64,000 nucleotides of DNA, taken from CAVYWD01 sp963772225 (GTDB lineage: Bacteria > Myxococcota > Myxococcia > Myxococcales > UBA5297). The notes under the pieces were generated by a model, which was not told the DNA's origin, did not search any database, and saw only the letters and a list, made by a program, of their open reading frames with translations. Below are positions 54,553 to 63,426 of the stretch, one piece after another; the first letter of the stretch is position 1, and every line of letters begins with the position of its first letter. Position numbers and translations under genes: made by a program. The stretch lies in assembly GCA_963772225.1 (NCBI GenBank), contig CAVYWD010000005.1:434001-498000 (forward strand), given 5' to 3'.

Positions 54553-55452
54553 TCAGAAGGCGCAGCGCTTGAGGCGCGGCTCGCCCAGGTAGCGCTGGGC
54601 CCGGCGCTTGGCAAGCGCGTTCTCCAGGCGCTGCTCCGGGAGGACGTCGCCGGCGTCGAGCACCTCTTTCAAGAGCGAGCGGTAGAGCTTCTGGTCGCCC
54701 GCGATGCAGGCGTAGTTCTGCGCGTACATCACCTGGACGAGGAGCGCCTTGCGGCCGGTCCGCTGGAGGGCCTCCTCGAAGAGCGCCTTGGCCTGGGCGA
54801 GCTCGGCGTCAGGCGCGCGGGCGTGGTAGGCGCCCAGGGCGGCGCGGCCGGTCTGGTAGGCGAGGCTGCCGTCGAGCTCGACGCTGCGCTCGATGAGGCC
54901 GACCCCGACGAAGAGGTCGGCGACGATGTCGGAGCGCTCGGAGGCGACCCCGCCGCGCGACAGCCAGGCGAGGCCGGTCCAGAGCAGGGTCTCGGCGTCG
55001 GGCTTCCCGAAGCCGGCGAGGTACTTGCGGAGCGTCTCGTCGTTGCGCTGCGCGGCGGCGAAGCCGGGCCTCTTCTTCTCCAGCAAAGCGACGCCGAAGG
55101 TGAGGGCGCGCTCGTAGGCCTCGCGCGCGCGGCTCGCGTGGAAGGCCTCCGCGTCCTCGTCGCCGCGGTCGTAGGCCTCCTCCCAAGGGTCCTCGATGAA
55201 GGCGCCGGCGTAGCCGGTCCACGACTGGACGAGCAGGAAGAGCGCGTCCTCGTTGTCGGGCGCGAGCTTCTGCATGCCCTCGAGCTGCACCAGGCTGGCG
55301 GCGGCGCCAGCCTTGGCGACATCGAGGTCGGAGAGGGTGTCGAAGGCGCTGGCCGCGTCCCGCGTGGACTTGAGGGTCCCGTCGAGGATCATCCGGTCGA
55401 GGCTGCAGGCGCTGGCCGCGAGCGCGGCGAGCACGAGGGGGAGGGCTCTCAT
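54553..55452 (-). CDS. TRAP-associated TAtT lipoprotein (TPR-like)
   Basis: 299 residues from ATG 55452. Signal peptide with lipobox AASAC, then helical TPR-like repeats (DLDVAKAGAAASLVQLEGM, EAYERALTFGVALLE, YQTGRAALGAYHARAPD, AKALFEEALQR). This matches TAtT, the 'TRAP-associated TPR protein' of Treponema (Tp0956), which binds DctP as a trimer and may pass hydrophobic ligands across the periplasm. It heads the TAtT-dctP-dctQM operon. The start is soft: a TTG three codons upstream also fits. Confidence 0.9.
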   Translation of the reverse strand: MRALPLVLAALAASACSLDRMILDGTLKSTRDAASAFDTLSDLDVAKAGAAASLVQLEGMQKLAPDNEDALFLLVQSWTGYAGAFIEDPWEEAYDRGDEDAEAFHASRAREAYERALTFGVALLEKKRPGFAAAQRNDETLRKYLAGFGKPDAETLLWTGLAWLSRGGVASERSDIVADLFVGVGLIERSVELDGSLAYQTGRAALGAYHARAPDAELAQAKALFEEALQRTGRKALLVQVMYAQNYACIAGDQKLYRSLLKEVLDAGDVLPEQRLENALAKRRAQRYLGEPRLKRCAF

Positions 55453-55773
55453 GGTGGGCAAAGCCTACACAGGGCGGAGCTGGAGCCCAAGCGTTGAGTT
55501 CGACTGGCGGTCCGAGGGGTCGCCTCGCGAGGCGGGGCGCCAGAGCGCGCGGGCTCGCCAGGTCACTGGTGCGTGAGGACCAGGTCGACGTCGTCGGGGC
55601 AGCCGTCGTTGCACGAGCCGTTGCAGCATCCCAGGGGGACGTTGCCGGGGGTCGCCTGCACGTCAGTAACCAACAGGCAATGCGGCTCTTGCGAGTGCCT
55701 GCGGGGATGGCCGCTGCCCGGCCGAGCTGCAGCTCGATGCATGAGGTGTCTACTTCGTTTTGTTCTAAGTGCA
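55453..55773. other. Intergenic gap between the TAtT operon and the hybrid kinase
   Basis: 321 bp. No intact gene is supported. A short minus-strand frame ending at 55563 reads GCCNGSCNDGCPDDVDLVLT, a Cys-rich string that could be the tail of a lost secreted protein, but it has no start and no recognisable family. The divergent promoters of 55452 and 55774 must lie here; none was recognised. Confidence 0.4.
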
Positions 55774-58700
55774 ATGAAACGCCGCTTCGAGAATTGCAAG
55801 AGCTCCCCGCTCATCCCCATCGCCATTTGGTTGGCCACGGGCGCAATCTTCTGGTGGGACCTTCTGACCTTCATCGAGCTGGCGGTCTGGGACTACTACC
55901 TCATCCCGGTGGCGCTCACCCTCTTCCAGTGGAAGCCGCGGATGCCCCTTCGGGTCGCAGCGGCCACGAGCGCGCTGGCCTTGCTAGGCAACTTCATTGG
56001 CATCGGCCGGGGGACCGCCGAGGTCGCCCATGGCTACTCGGCCATCAACCGCAGCATGAGCGCGATGGCGATCTGGGCGGTGGCGCTCATGGTCCGGCAG
56101 CTCATCACCGTGAAGCTGAGCCTTCGCGAGCGGGACTGGGTTCAGTCGGGACAAGCCGAGCTCGGCGCGCGCATCCAGGGTGAGCACAAGCCCGCAGAGC
56201 TCTGCGACATCATTCTTCGCTTTCTCGGTCGGTATCTCGAGGTGCCGGTCGCCGTGATGTACGCGGCGGAGCCGCAGGGCCCTCTCCGGCGCCAAGCCTC
56301 CTACGCGATGAGGGAGCCGGCGGCTTTGCCAGAGACGGTGCTCCCCGGCGAAGGGCTCTTGGGCCAAGCGGTCAAGGAGAGGCGGGTCATCTGCTTGGAC
56401 GAGCTCCCTCAGGACTATCCCTCCATTTCTTCGGCGCTCGGCGCGACCGCCCCTCGCCAGCTCGTGATCATGCCGGCGGAGGTGGACGGCGCCGTGAGGG
56501 GCGTCCTCGAGCTCGGGTTCCATCACCCGGTGGGGCGCTCGGATTTGGATTTGCTCGCGGCCGTCGCGGAGCCCATCGCCGTGGCCGTTCGGTCCGCTCA
56601 GTACCGCCAGCGGCTCGAGCAGCTCTTGGCGGCGACCCAGCGACAAGCCGAGGAGTTGCAAGCGCAACAAGAGGAGCTGCGCGCGAGCAACGAGGAGCTC
56701 GATGAGCAGAGCCGCGCGCTCGAGGAGTCGCAGGTGCGGCTCGAAGAGCAAGCACAAACGGTCGAGGGTCAGCGGGACGAGGTCTTTCGGGCTCAGCAGG
56801 AGCTGGTGACAAAAGCCGAAGAGCTCTCGCGGGTGAGCCGATACAAATCGGAATTTCTCGCCAATATGAGCCACGAGATGCGCACGCCTTTGAACAGCGC
56901 TCTCATCCTGGCCAAGCTCCTCGCCGACAATAAGGACGGTACCCTCACCGCCGAACAGGTGAGGTACGCCGAAGCCATTTACTCCTCTGGCAACGACTTG
57001 CTCGCCCTCATCAACGACATCCTGGACCTCTCGCGCATCGAGGCAGGGCGGATGGACCTCCACATCGAGGACGTCGAGGTGGCGCACGTCATCGCCTCGC
57101 TCAGGGGCACCTTCGAGCCCGTCGCCGCGCAGAAGGGCCTGTCCTTCGAGGTGGAGCTCGCCCCGGAGGTCCCGAGGCAGATCGCCAGCGACGGGCTTCG
57201 GCTCCAGCAAATCGTTCGCAACCTCCTCTCCAACGCCTTCAAATTCACGAATGCCGGCTCGGTCGGCCTTCGAGTGTTCGCCGGCCCCGACCGCGGCGTC
57301 TGGTTCTCGGTGACGGACACCGGGATAGGCATCGCCCAGGACCAGCGGGAGGCCATCTTCGAGGCTTTCTACCAGGCGAGCGGCCCGGACCAGCGACGGC
57401 GCTCTGGCACCGGCCTGGGCCTCGCCATCTCCCGGGAGCTGGCGCGCAGGTTGGGCGGCGATATCTCGGTCGAGAGCGCGCCGGGGAAGGGGAGCACTTT
57501 CACGCTCGGGATCCCGACGGCGCAAGCCCGGGAGGTGCTCCAGCGGGCCGCGCCTCGCTCCCTGGCGTCGGCACCGCGGGCCGCGAGCCTGGGTCCGGCG
57601 CACCCGGCAGAGGCCGCCCGAGGCCTCGAGCCGCGCCGCCCAGTCGTCGAAGACGACAGCGCGAGGATGCACCCGGAAGACCGGTCCATCCTCATCATCG
57701 AGGACGACCCGGCGTTCGCCCGCGCGCTGCGGCAGCTCGCCCACGAGCACCGCTTCGGCGCGCTCTGGGCCGCGAGCGCTGCCGAGGGGGTCCGCCTCGC
57801 AGAGGATTTCGTCCCCAGCGCCGTGCTCCTGGACGTCCACCTGCCCGACGACGCGGCCCTCTCCGTCCTGGCGCACGTCAGGCGCACCGCTACAACGCGC
57901 CACATCCCGGTCCACGTGTTCTCCGCTGTCGACCAAGCCCAGCCGGCCCCTGAGGCGGGCGCCGGGGAGCGCGCCCTCACGCCCGCCAAGCGCGAAGAGC
58001 TCGGGGAGGCCATCGAGAGGCTCGAGCGCCGCGTCGAGCAGAAGCTGCGCTCGGTGCTCGTGGTGGAGGATTCCACCGCCCAGCGCGAGAGCATCGCTCG
58101 CCTGCTCGAGGCGGAGAGCGTCTCCATCGTCTCGGACGGCAGCGGGCAGGAGGCGCTGCAGCGGCTCCGGGAGAGCCCCTTCGACTGCATGGTCCTCGAC
58201 TTGGCCTTGCCGGATATGTCCGGCTACGACCTACTCGAGAAGATGGCGTCGGGCGAGGGGTTCTCGTTTCCGCCGGTCATCGTCTATACCGGCCGGGAGC
58301 TCAGCCATGACGAGGAGGACCGGCTGCGCCGGTACGGGAGCTCCATCATCATCAAGGGCCCCAAGTCCCCTGAGCGCCTGCTCAACGAGGTGAAGCTCCT
58401 TGTGCACCAGGTCGAAGAGAACCTTTCGGCCGAGCAGAAGCGAATCGTGCGCGAGGTCCGCAACCGCGAGGCGGCGCTGGAGGGCAAGAGCATCCTCATC
58501 GTCGATGATGACGTCCGCAACGTGTTCGCGCTCGCCAGCCTCCTGGAGAACAAGGGCGCCAAGCCTCGCTACGCTCGAAACGGCAAGGAGGCGCTGGCCG
58601 CCCTCGAGGGGGCCCAAGCGACCGGCCAGCCTGGGGTGGACTTGGTGCTGATGGACATCATGATGCCCGAGATGGATGGGCTCACGGCCACCCGGAACAT

Positions 58701-58905
58701 CCGGCGTCGGGCGGAGTGGACGACGCTGCCGATCATCGCCTTGACCGCCAAGGCCATGTCCAACGACCGAGAGGAGTGTCTGCGCGCCGGAGCCGATGAC
58801 TACATCGCAAAGCCCTTCGACATCGACAGGCTACTCTCGCTCATCAAGGTCTGGATTCCGAAAGGAGAGGCTCAGAGGCGTCCTGGACGGAACCGGAGCC
58901 CATAG
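55774..58905 (+). CDS. Hybrid histidine kinase with three receiver domains and GAF sensor
   Basis: 1043 residues from ATG 55774 (ATG 55741 is an in-frame alternative; neither has a clear ribosome-binding site). Order: three or four membrane spans (~12-105), GAF (~120-290), long coiled coil (~295-360, rich in EELRASNEELDEQS), HisKA with His367 (SHEMRTPLNS), HATPase (NLLSNAFKF, VTDTGIGI, GTGLGLAIS), then REC1 (Asp687), REC2 (Asp809) and REC3 (Asp961, MDIMMPEMDG). The three phospho-acceptors suggest a branched phosphorelay. Followed by cheR, cheB and a REC-kinase-REC gene on the same strand, which may receive the signal. Confidence 0.93.
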   Translation: MKRRFENCKSSPLIPIAIWLATGAIFWWDLLTFIELAVWDYYLIPVALTLFQWKPRMPLRVAAATSALALLGNFIGIGRGTAEVAHGYSAINRSMSAMAIWAVALMVRQLITVKLSLRERDWVQSGQAELGARIQGEHKPAELCDIILRFLGRYLEVPVAVMYAAEPQGPLRRQASYAMREPAALPETVLPGEGLLGQAVKERRVICLDELPQDYPSISSALGATAPRQLVIMPAEVDGAVRGVLELGFHHPVGRSDLDLLAAVAEPIAVAVRSAQYRQRLEQLLAATQRQAEELQAQQEELRASNEELDEQSRALEESQVRLEEQAQTVEGQRDEVFRAQQELVTKAEELSRVSRYKSEFLANMSHEMRTPLNSALILAKLLADNKDGTLTAEQVRYAEAIYSSGNDLLALINDILDLSRIEAGRMDLHIEDVEVAHVIASLRGTFEPVAAQKGLSFEVELAPEVPRQIASDGLRLQQIVRNLLSNAFKFTNAGSVGLRVFAGPDRGVWFSVTDTGIGIAQDQREAIFEAFYQASGPDQRRRSGTGLGLAISRELARRLGGDISVESAPGKGSTFTLGIPTAQAREVLQRAAPRSLASAPRAASLGPAHPAEAARGLEPRRPVVEDDSARMHPEDRSILIIEDDPAFARALRQLAHEHRFGALWAASAAEGVRLAEDFVPSAVLLDVHLPDDAALSVLAHVRRTATTRHIPVHVFSAVDQAQPAPEAGAGERALTPAKREELGEAIERLERRVEQKLRSVLVVEDSTAQRESIARLLEAESVSIVSDGSGQEALQRLRESPFDCMVLDLALPDMSGYDLLEKMASGEGFSFPPVIVYTGRELSHDEEDRLRRYGSSIIIKGPKSPERLLNEVKLLVHQVEENLSAEQKRIVREVRNREAALEGKSILIVDDDVRNVFALASLLENKGAKPRYARNGKEALAALEGAQATGQPGVDLVLMDIMMPEMDGLTATRNIRRRAEWTTLPIIALTAKAMSNDREECLRAGADDYIAKPFDIDRLLSLIKVWIPKGEAQRRPGRNRSP

Positions 58906-58942
58906 CTCCTTGGGCGCTAATGCTTGTGCAGGTTGGCAAAGA

Positions 58943-59049
58943 CCCCAGGCCCCAGGCTCCGGGTAAAGCCATGGGTCAGGGGAGAGTCTTTGTCACAGTG
59001 CCGCTGGGCGAGCGATGCGCTGCAAAAAGGCCGGACCTGGGGCCTGGGG
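58943..59049. repeat. GC-rich inverted repeat upstream of cheR
   Basis: ccccaggccccagg (58943-58956) is the exact complement of 59036-59049, and the right arm belongs to a longer direct array of cctgggg/cctgg units to 59065. The gap 58906-59172 (267 bp) has no supported gene. The structure could stall or terminate transcription from the hybrid kinase gene. Confidence 0.5.
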
Positions 59050-59172
59050 CCTGGAGTCTGGAGCCTCAGGCAACCTTCGTTGGTTCCGGCTTGCGCCGGC
59101 TCAGGTTGGTACGGCCATTTCGCTGCTTCTGGCCATGTTCTCACTATTGATGATTACGCGAAACGGGCCACG

Positions 59173-59988
59173 ATGACCTCAGAGTTCGACATCGAGCTGC
59201 CGCTGCTCCTCGAGGCCATCTACCGCCGATACAGCTATGACTTCCGGAGCTACGCGACTTCTTCTCTGAAGCGGCGCCTGACTCAGGCGAGCGACCGCTT
59301 CGGCTGCCGAACCCTCTCCGGGCTTCAGGAGCGGGTCCTGCGGGAGCCCGGCCTCATGCTCGAGCTGCTCTCGGAGCTCACCGTGCAGGCGAGCGCCATG
59401 TTCCGAGATCCGAGCTTCTTCCGAGCGCTGCGCGAAAAGGTCGTGCCCTACCTGAGGACCTACCCATCGCTCAAGATTTGGAACGCGGGTTGCGGCGCTG
59501 GAGAGGAGGTCTATTCCCTCGCCATCCTCCTGCGCGAGGAGGGATTGCTCGACCGCGCGCTCGTCTACGCCACCGACATCAACCCCGAGGCCTTGCGCCG
59601 GGCCGAGGAGGGCATCTACAAGCTCGACCGGATCGAGGGCTTCGCCGAGGCCTACCGACAGGCGGGGGGCCGAGCTTCCCTGTCCGACTATTACACCGCA
59701 GGCTGTGGCGCCGCGGTCTTCGACAAGGCGCTGCGCAAGGACGTGCTCTTCTCCGACCACAGCCTGGCCACCGACAGCGTCTTCGCCGAGGTGCAGCTCG
59801 TCCTCTGCCGCAACGTGCTCATCTATTTCGATCGCTCGTTGCAGGACCGGGCCGTCGGGCTGTTTCGCGACGCGCTTTGCAGCAAGGGCTTCTTGGGCCT
59901 GGGCGCCAAGGAGACGCTGCGCTTTTCGAAGGCTGGCGCCGAGTTCTCCGAATTCGCGCGGGGAGAGAAGATCTACCAAAGGCGATGA
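59173..59988 (+). CDS. cheR: CheR-type protein-glutamate methyltransferase
   Basis: 271 residues from ATG 59173. The N-terminal CheR helical domain is followed by a SAM-binding domain: IWNAGCGAGEEVYSLAIL, VYATDINPEAL, LVLCRNVLIYFD and LGLGAKETL, all CheR signatures. It methylates glutamates of chemoreceptors or related sensors. The stop overlaps the cheB ATG (ATGA), so both are co-translated. No receptor or CheA lies near, hence the methylation target may be one of the flanking hybrid kinases. Confidence 0.94.
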   Translation: MTSEFDIELPLLLEAIYRRYSYDFRSYATSSLKRRLTQASDRFGCRTLSGLQERVLREPGLMLELLSELTVQASAMFRDPSFFRALREKVVPYLRTYPSLKIWNAGCGAGEEVYSLAILLREEGLLDRALVYATDINPEALRRAEEGIYKLDRIEGFAEAYRQAGGRASLSDYYTAGCGAAVFDKALRKDVLFSDHSLATDSVFAEVQLVLCRNVLIYFDRSLQDRAVGLFRDALCSKGFLGLGAKETLRFSKAGAEFSEFARGEKIYQRR

Positions 59989-60605
59989 AAGACACACCCG
60001 CGACGAATCACCGCCCGCTGGAGGCGGTCTTCATCGGCGGCTCCGCCGGGGCGCTCGAAGTCCTCCCCATGCTCCTCCGGGCGCTTCCTCGCGAATTCGC
60101 TCCGGCCATCGCGGTGGTCCTGCACCAGCCGCGGCGCGCGCCCGACCGGTTGTGCGAGGCGCTGCGCGCGAACTGCCCGCTTCCGCTCCTGGAGGTGGAG
60201 GACAAGGAGCCGCTCGCCCCGTCCACCGTTTGCGTGGCGCCGCCGGACTATCACCTGCTCGTGGATCCCGGGCCATCGTTCGCTCTGTCGGTGGATGAGC
60301 CGGTGAACTTTTCGCGGCCGTCCATCGACGTGCTCTTCGAATCCGCCGCCGACCTCCTGGGCGCCCGATGTGCCGGGGTTCTGCTCTCCGGCGCGAACGC
60401 GGACGGCGCGCGGGGACTGAAAGCCATCGAGGAGGCCGGCGGCGAAGCGGTGATTCAAGCCCCGGAAGAGGCCGCGCACAAGGCGATGCCGGCCGCCGCC
60501 CTCGCCATTTGTCACCGGCCGCGCGTGTTACCGGCTCAGGAGATCTGTCGATGGCTACAGCAGCTTCGGACGAGCCCTTCCTCGAGCCAACGAGCCCCGC
60601 CCTGA
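59985..60605 (+). CDS. cheB: Stand-alone CheB-type methylesterase (no receiver domain)
   Basis: 206 residues from ATG 59985. The CheB catalytic triad is visible: Ser20 (FIGGSAGALE), His47 (VVLHQPRRA) and Asp140 (LLSGANADGARGL). Unlike classic CheB there is no N-terminal REC domain, so it is not itself phosphorylated and must be controlled otherwise. It overlaps cheR by 4 bp and the next REC-kinase gene by 55 bp. Confidence 0.93.
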   Translation: MKDTPATNHRPLEAVFIGGSAGALEVLPMLLRALPREFAPAIAVVLHQPRRAPDRLCEALRANCPLPLLEVEDKEPLAPSTVCVAPPDYHLLVDPGPSFALSVDEPVNFSRPSIDVLFESAADLLGARCAGVLLSGANADGARGLKAIEEAGGEAVIQAPEEAAHKAMPAAALAICHRPRVLPAQEICRWLQQLRTSPSSSQRAPP

Positions 60606-62164
60606 GCGAGAGGCCCAAGCTCCTCCTGGTCGACGATCGCCCAGAAAACCTTCTGGCCCTGGAGGCTTTGATGCAGGGCAGCGGCGCCGAGATCGTGAAG
60701 GCCTACTCGGCAAGACAGGCGCTCGAGCTCTTGCTGGTGCACGAGGTCGCGCTGGCCATCATCGACGTGGAGATGCCCGAGATGGACGGCTTCCAGGTCG
60801 CTGAGCTGATGCGGGGCATCGAGCGCACGCGCGAAATTCCCATCATCTTCGTGACCGCCGGATTCCATGATCAGGCGCGCGTCTTCAAAGGCTACGAGTC
60901 GGGGGCGGTGGACTTTCTGATCAAGCCCCTGGAGCCGCGCATTCTCATGAGCAAGGTGGGGGTATTCCTGCTGCTTTACCAGCAGAGACGGCAATTGGCC
61001 GAGCGCAATGCCCGGCTCATTGAGGCCGACCGCCGCAAGAATGATTTCCTGGCGGTGCTCTCCCACGAGCTGCGCAACCCCCTGGCGCCGCTCAAGAGCA
61101 GCCTCTATGTCCTCGAGCGGGCGGCCCCCGGAAGCGAACAGGCGAAGAGGGCGCTGCGGGTCATCGATCGGCAAGTGACCCAGCTCGAGAACCTGGTGAA
61201 TGACCTTCTCGATGTCACGCGCCTCTCGCACAAGAAGATCAAGCTCCAGAAGGAGCGGCTGGACCTCAACGATCTCGTGCGGCGCACGGTCGAGGACAAC
61301 TGCGCCGCCTTCGAGAAGAACGAGATCCACCTGGACCTGTCGGTGGCGCCCGCGGCGGTCTACGCCAATGTCGACGCCACGCGGGTCGCCCAGCTGGTGG
61401 GCAACCTGCTCCAGAACGCGGCAAAGTTCACCCGGCGCGGAGGCCGGACGAGGGCGTCGCTCGCGAGTGAAGCGGGGAAGGCGGTCATACGCGTCGCCGA
61501 CGACGGGATCGGAATGACGCCGGAGACGCTCTCGCGCCTCTTCCAGCCCTTTTCACAGGCCGATCACGGTCTGGACCGCAGCAAAGGCGGGCTGGGCTTG
61601 GGCCTCGCGCTCGTCAAGGGGCTCGTCGAGCTGCACGGCGGCAGCATCGGCGCCTTCAGCGCGGGGCTCGGGATGGGGGCCGAGTTCGTGGTGAGGCTGC
61701 CGCTGGCCGAGGGGCCGCCCGCGCCGCGGACGGAGGTGCGCGATCGGACCGCGCACGCGCCGCGCCGGGTGCTCATCATCGAGGACAACGCCGACGCGGC
61801 CGACAGCCTGAAAGAGGCTTTGGAGCTCCGAGAACACCAGGTAGCGGTGGCCTACAGCGGCCCGGAGGGCATCGAGAAGACGGATGCTTTCCGGCCCGAC
61901 ATCATTCTGTGCGACATCGGCCTGCCGGGAATGGACGGCTACGAGGTGGCGCGGGCCATTCGCTCCGACGAAATCCGGAGGCGAGCATTCCTGGTGGCCT
62001 TGAGCGGCTACGCTTTGCCCGAGGATCTCGAGCGAGCCGCTCGAGCCGGCTTTCAGCGCCACATCGCCAAACCGCCCGACCTGGAGCGGCTGGAGGAGCT
62101 CTTTTGGAGCATCCAGCCCTCGGGCGGTGGGCCGGGCGCTCCGGAGTCGCGCAGAGACAGATGA
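60551..62164 (+). CDS. REC-HisKA-HATPase-REC hybrid kinase
   Basis: 537 residues; the start ATG 60551 is supported by AGGAGA seven bases upstream, although it lies inside the end of cheB. Order: REC1 (LLLVDDRPENLLAL, Asp72, Lys in IKPLEPR), HisKA with His172 (LSHELRNPLAPLKSSL), HATPase (NLLQNAAKFTR, VADDGIGM, GLGLALVKG) and REC2 (VLIIEDNADAADSL, Asp455 in DIGLPGMDGYEV). No membrane span. A receiver-first kinase could accept phosphate from the upstream hybrid kinase. This layout is typical of the CheB/CheR-associated kinases of Proteobacteria. Confidence 0.93.
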   Translation: MATAASDEPFLEPTSPALSERPKLLLVDDRPENLLALEALMQGSGAEIVKAYSARQALELLLVHEVALAIIDVEMPEMDGFQVAELMRGIERTREIPIIFVTAGFHDQARVFKGYESGAVDFLIKPLEPRILMSKVGVFLLLYQQRRQLAERNARLIEADRRKNDFLAVLSHELRNPLAPLKSSLYVLERAAPGSEQAKRALRVIDRQVTQLENLVNDLLDVTRLSHKKIKLQKERLDLNDLVRRTVEDNCAAFEKNEIHLDLSVAPAAVYANVDATRVAQLVGNLLQNAAKFTRRGGRTRASLASEAGKAVIRVADDGIGMTPETLSRLFQPFSQADHGLDRSKGGLGLGLALVKGLVELHGGSIGAFSAGLGMGAEFVVRLPLAEGPPAPRTEVRDRTAHAPRRVLIIEDNADAADSLKEALELREHQVAVAYSGPEGIEKTDAFRPDIILCDIGLPGMDGYEVARAIRSDEIRRRAFLVALSGYALPEDLERAARAGFQRHIAKPPDLERLEELFWSIQPSGGGPGAPESRRDR

Positions 62165-62280
62165 TCCCTTTCAGCGTCCGAGGCGCCCTGACGGCGAGGC
62201 GCGAGGTGCGCACGGACCCGAAGGTATGGCATTCCTCTCAGCCACGACTCGGCCTGACGCGAGTCGAAGAGGAGACGGCA

Positions 62281-63264
62281 ATGTTCAAGGCAATCCTGGT
62301 CGAGAAGACGGCCGCGGGCACCGAGGCGAAGCTCACCGAGCTCGCCGACGAGCAGCTCCCGGACGCCGACGTGACGGTGCGGGTCGTCGCCTCCACGCTC
62401 AATTACAAGGACGCGCTGGCGCTCACGGGCCGCTCGCCGGTGGTGCGCAAATTTCCCATGGTGCCTGGCATCGACCTCGCCGGGACGGTGGAGGCGAGCC
62501 GCGATCCGGCGTTCAAGCCCGGCGACGCCGCGACGATGAACGGCTGGGGCCTGGGCGAGACGCACTTCGGCGGCCTCGCGCAGCGCGCGCGCGTAGGGGG
62601 GGAGGCGCTGGTGAAGATCCCCGCGCCGTTCGACGCCAAGCAGGCGGCCGGCATCGGGACGGCGGGCTTCACGGCGATGCTGTGCGTGCTCGCGCTGGAG
62701 CGGCACGGCGTGCAGCCGGCCTCGGGCGAGGTGCTGGTGACGGGCGCCGCCGGCGGAGTGGGGAGCGTCGCGGTGGCGGTGCTGGCGCGCCGCGGATTCA
62801 CAGTGGTGGCGTCCACCGGCCGGCCTTCCGAGGCGGGCTACCTCGAGGCGCTCGGCGCCGCGCGCATCCTCGACCGCGCCGAGCTGTCGGCGCCGGGGAA
62901 GCCGCTCGGGCCCGAGCGCTGGGCGGGCGTCGTCGACGTCGTCGGCGGCCAAACGCTCGCGAACGCCTGCGCGACGACCAAGGCCTTCGGCGCGGTCGCC
63001 GCCTGCGGCCTCGCCGGCGGAATGGACTTCCCGGCCACCGTGGCGCCGTTCATCCTTCGCGGCGTGGCGCTCTACGGCATCGACAGCGTGCACGCGCCGC
63101 GGGCGCTCCGGCAGCAGGCCTGGGACCGCCTCGCCAAAGACCTCGACCCGGCGGCGCTCGCCGGCATGACGCGCGAAATAGGTCTCGCCGATGCGCTTCC
63201 GGCCGCGAGCGACCTCCTCGCGGGAAAGGTGCGGGGCCGGCTCGTGGTGGACGTGAACCGGTAG
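62281..63264 (+). CDS. acuI: Acrylyl-CoA reductase / YhdH-type quinone oxidoreductase
   Basis: 327 residues from ATG 62281 behind GAGGAGA. Zinc-free MDR enzyme: VRVVASTLNYKDALALTG, FPMVPGIDLAGTVE, VLVTGAAGGVGSVAVAVL (NADPH loop), LERHGVQP and LVDVNR-type end match YhdH/AcuI. AcuI reduces acrylyl-CoA to propionyl-CoA with NADPH. Related quinone oxidoreductases are close in sequence, so the substrate is probable, not certain. It follows the kinase gene by 116 bp and ends convergent with the RluA-family gene. Confidence 0.88.
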   Translation: MFKAILVEKTAAGTEAKLTELADEQLPDADVTVRVVASTLNYKDALALTGRSPVVRKFPMVPGIDLAGTVEASRDPAFKPGDAATMNGWGLGETHFGGLAQRARVGGEALVKIPAPFDAKQAAGIGTAGFTAMLCVLALERHGVQPASGEVLVTGAAGGVGSVAVAVLARRGFTVVASTGRPSEAGYLEALGAARILDRAELSAPGKPLGPERWAGVVDVVGGQTLANACATTKAFGAVAACGLAGGMDFPATVAPFILRGVALYGIDSVHAPRALRQQAWDRLAKDLDPAALAGMTREIGLADALPAASDLLAGKVRGRLVVDVNR

Positions 63265-63354
63265 TGTCGGGCGGGCGGCGCTTTCGCCTGCCGGCGCCTG
63301 CTGAAGCCCGAGCGTGTAACGAAAATGGTCTCTGGAACGACCTCTCCCCCTTCG

Positions 63355-63380
63355 CCCCCTCCCCGCGAGCGGGGAGGGGG
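63355..63380. terminator. Bidirectional hairpin between convergent acuI and the RluA-family gene
   Basis: Perfect 12-bp stem ccccctccccgc (63355-63366), loop ga, gcggggaggggg (63369-63380). It lies in the 162-bp gap between two convergent stops. There is no U-run on either strand; stability of the stem is the only evidence. Similar cctccccgcgagcgggga blocks are common dispersed repeats in GC-rich genomes. Confidence 0.6.
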
Positions 63381-63426
63381 ATGGGGGGTGAGGAAAATCG
63401 CGCGACGCTATCGCGCCGGCGCCTGT

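Noticed and set aside
50814..54614. 1266-codon open frame on the minus strand over the TRAP operon
   Set aside because: It runs in another frame through DctQM and DctP and has Arg/Pro/Ala shadow composition; both real proteins are fully supported.
55563..55680. Short Cys-rich frame GCCNGSCNDGCPDDVDLVLT on the minus strand
   Set aside because: It has no start codon and no family match, so it was not called a gene; it may be a relic.
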